A stretch of 52,696 nt of DNA, taken from assembly GCF_001029505.1 (NCBI RefSeq), contig NZ_LEKH01000018.1:1-52696 (forward strand), read 5' to 3'. Positions 52,613-52,696 of this stretch are shown in pieces. The translations under genes and the position numbers were made by a program. Each line of letters begins with the position of its first letter. Position 1 is the stretch's first letter. The notes under the pieces were generated by a model. It made no database searches. It worked only from the letters and a program-made list of their open reading frames with translations, and was not told the origin of the DNA. The DNA comes from Rubrobacter aplysinae (GTDB lineage Bacteria > Actinomycetota > Rubrobacteria > Rubrobacterales > Rubrobacteraceae).

Positions 52613-52696
52613 ATGAACGGTTACTCAGAAGACCTGCGAAGCAAGATAGCCACTGCCGTGGAGCGCGGGAGGTCAAAAGCCCAGGCTGCCCGGACC
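52613..52696 (+). mobile_element. IS630-family transposase, first 28 codons
   Basis: The ATG at 52613 opens a frame that runs off the right edge. The residues NGYSEDLRSKIATAVERG and SKAQAA match the N-terminal helix-turn-helix start of IS630-type transposases (usual form YSEDLRRKIV, then SKSQAARLFGVS). Nothing more can be said about its completeness. Confidence 0.75.

Noticed and set aside
52299-52676. A 125-residue minus-strand open frame at the right edge
   Set aside because: It runs antisense to the transposase start and has no domain or ribosome site.
1-52696. Search for tRNA, rRNA, CRISPR arrays and well-known riboswitches
   Set aside because: Reading both strands by eye I saw no convincing candidate; a covariance-model search would be needed to exclude small RNAs.

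Overview
This window is high-GC actinobacterial DNA, most like Rubrobacter or a close relative. I base that on the GC-rich codon choice, many GTG and TTG starts behind strong GGAGG-type ribosome sites, LPxTG-type wall anchors, an actinobacterial PQQ gene set and RskA-like anti-sigma style regulation. The species is inferred from style, not from a marker gene. I found no rRNA, tRNA or CRISPR array.

Layout. 1-4.3 kb: the end of an S-formylglutathione hydrolase gene, a universal stress protein, an IS relic, an orphan gene, and a clpC gene whose N-domain has decayed. 4.4-10.6 kb: a ChrB-like protein, then a PQQ module with a cupredoxin-like protein, a quinoprotein alcohol dehydrogenase of the predicted lanthanide type, and pqqA-B-C-D-E. 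11-17 kb: a mixed set (six-TM membrane protein, frameshifted YkvA-family protein, M19 dipeptidase, TPR-methyltransferase fusion, FMN reductase, FAD-dependent oxidoreductase). 17-19.8 kb: a small mobile-type patch with an IS982-like relic, a VapBC toxin-antitoxin pair and a tyrosine recombinase.

19.9-30.1 kb: a mannoside-utilisation locus. A sugar ABC transporter (binding protein, two permeases, separate ATPase) imports a glycan, a GH38 alpha-mannosidase cleaves it, a ROK kinase phosphorylates the sugar, and a small cupin resembling the type II mannose-6-phosphate isomerase domain would give fructose-6-phosphate. A ROK repressor sits in the middle, and the two divergent promoter regions share an AT-rich motif.

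30.4-40.1 kb: the most striking part. It is a cluster for gamma-butyrobetaine and carnitine degradation. The minus-strand operon (acyl-CoA dehydrogenase, ADP-forming acyl-CoA ligase, CaiD-like hydratase) would turn gamma-butyrobetaine into carnitinyl-CoA. The plus-strand operon (BKACE 3-dehydrocarnitine cleavage enzyme, carnitine dehydrogenase, hot-dog thioesterase) would turn carnitine into glycine betaine. A BCCT transporter and a MerR-XRE-cupin triple-domain regulator complete it. Four copies of the 9-mer TACAGTAGA lie only in the two divergent promoter regions of this cluster that I could find, and look like its operator.

40.2-52.7 kb: TauE/SafE permease, gamma-glutamyltransferase, NRAMP-related transporter, a broken LPxTG protein, small secreted or lipid-anchored proteins, an amphi-Trp protein, an ECF sigma/anti-sigma pair, a wall-anchored DUF4394-like protein, a PknB-type kinase with an unusual outer domain, a PhoD phosphatase and the first codons of an IS630-type transposase. 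Several genes carry frameshifts or a lost start codon (clpC N-domain, YkvA family, LPxTG beta-propeller, phoD). These are either real decay or assembly errors, and read-level data would tell which.
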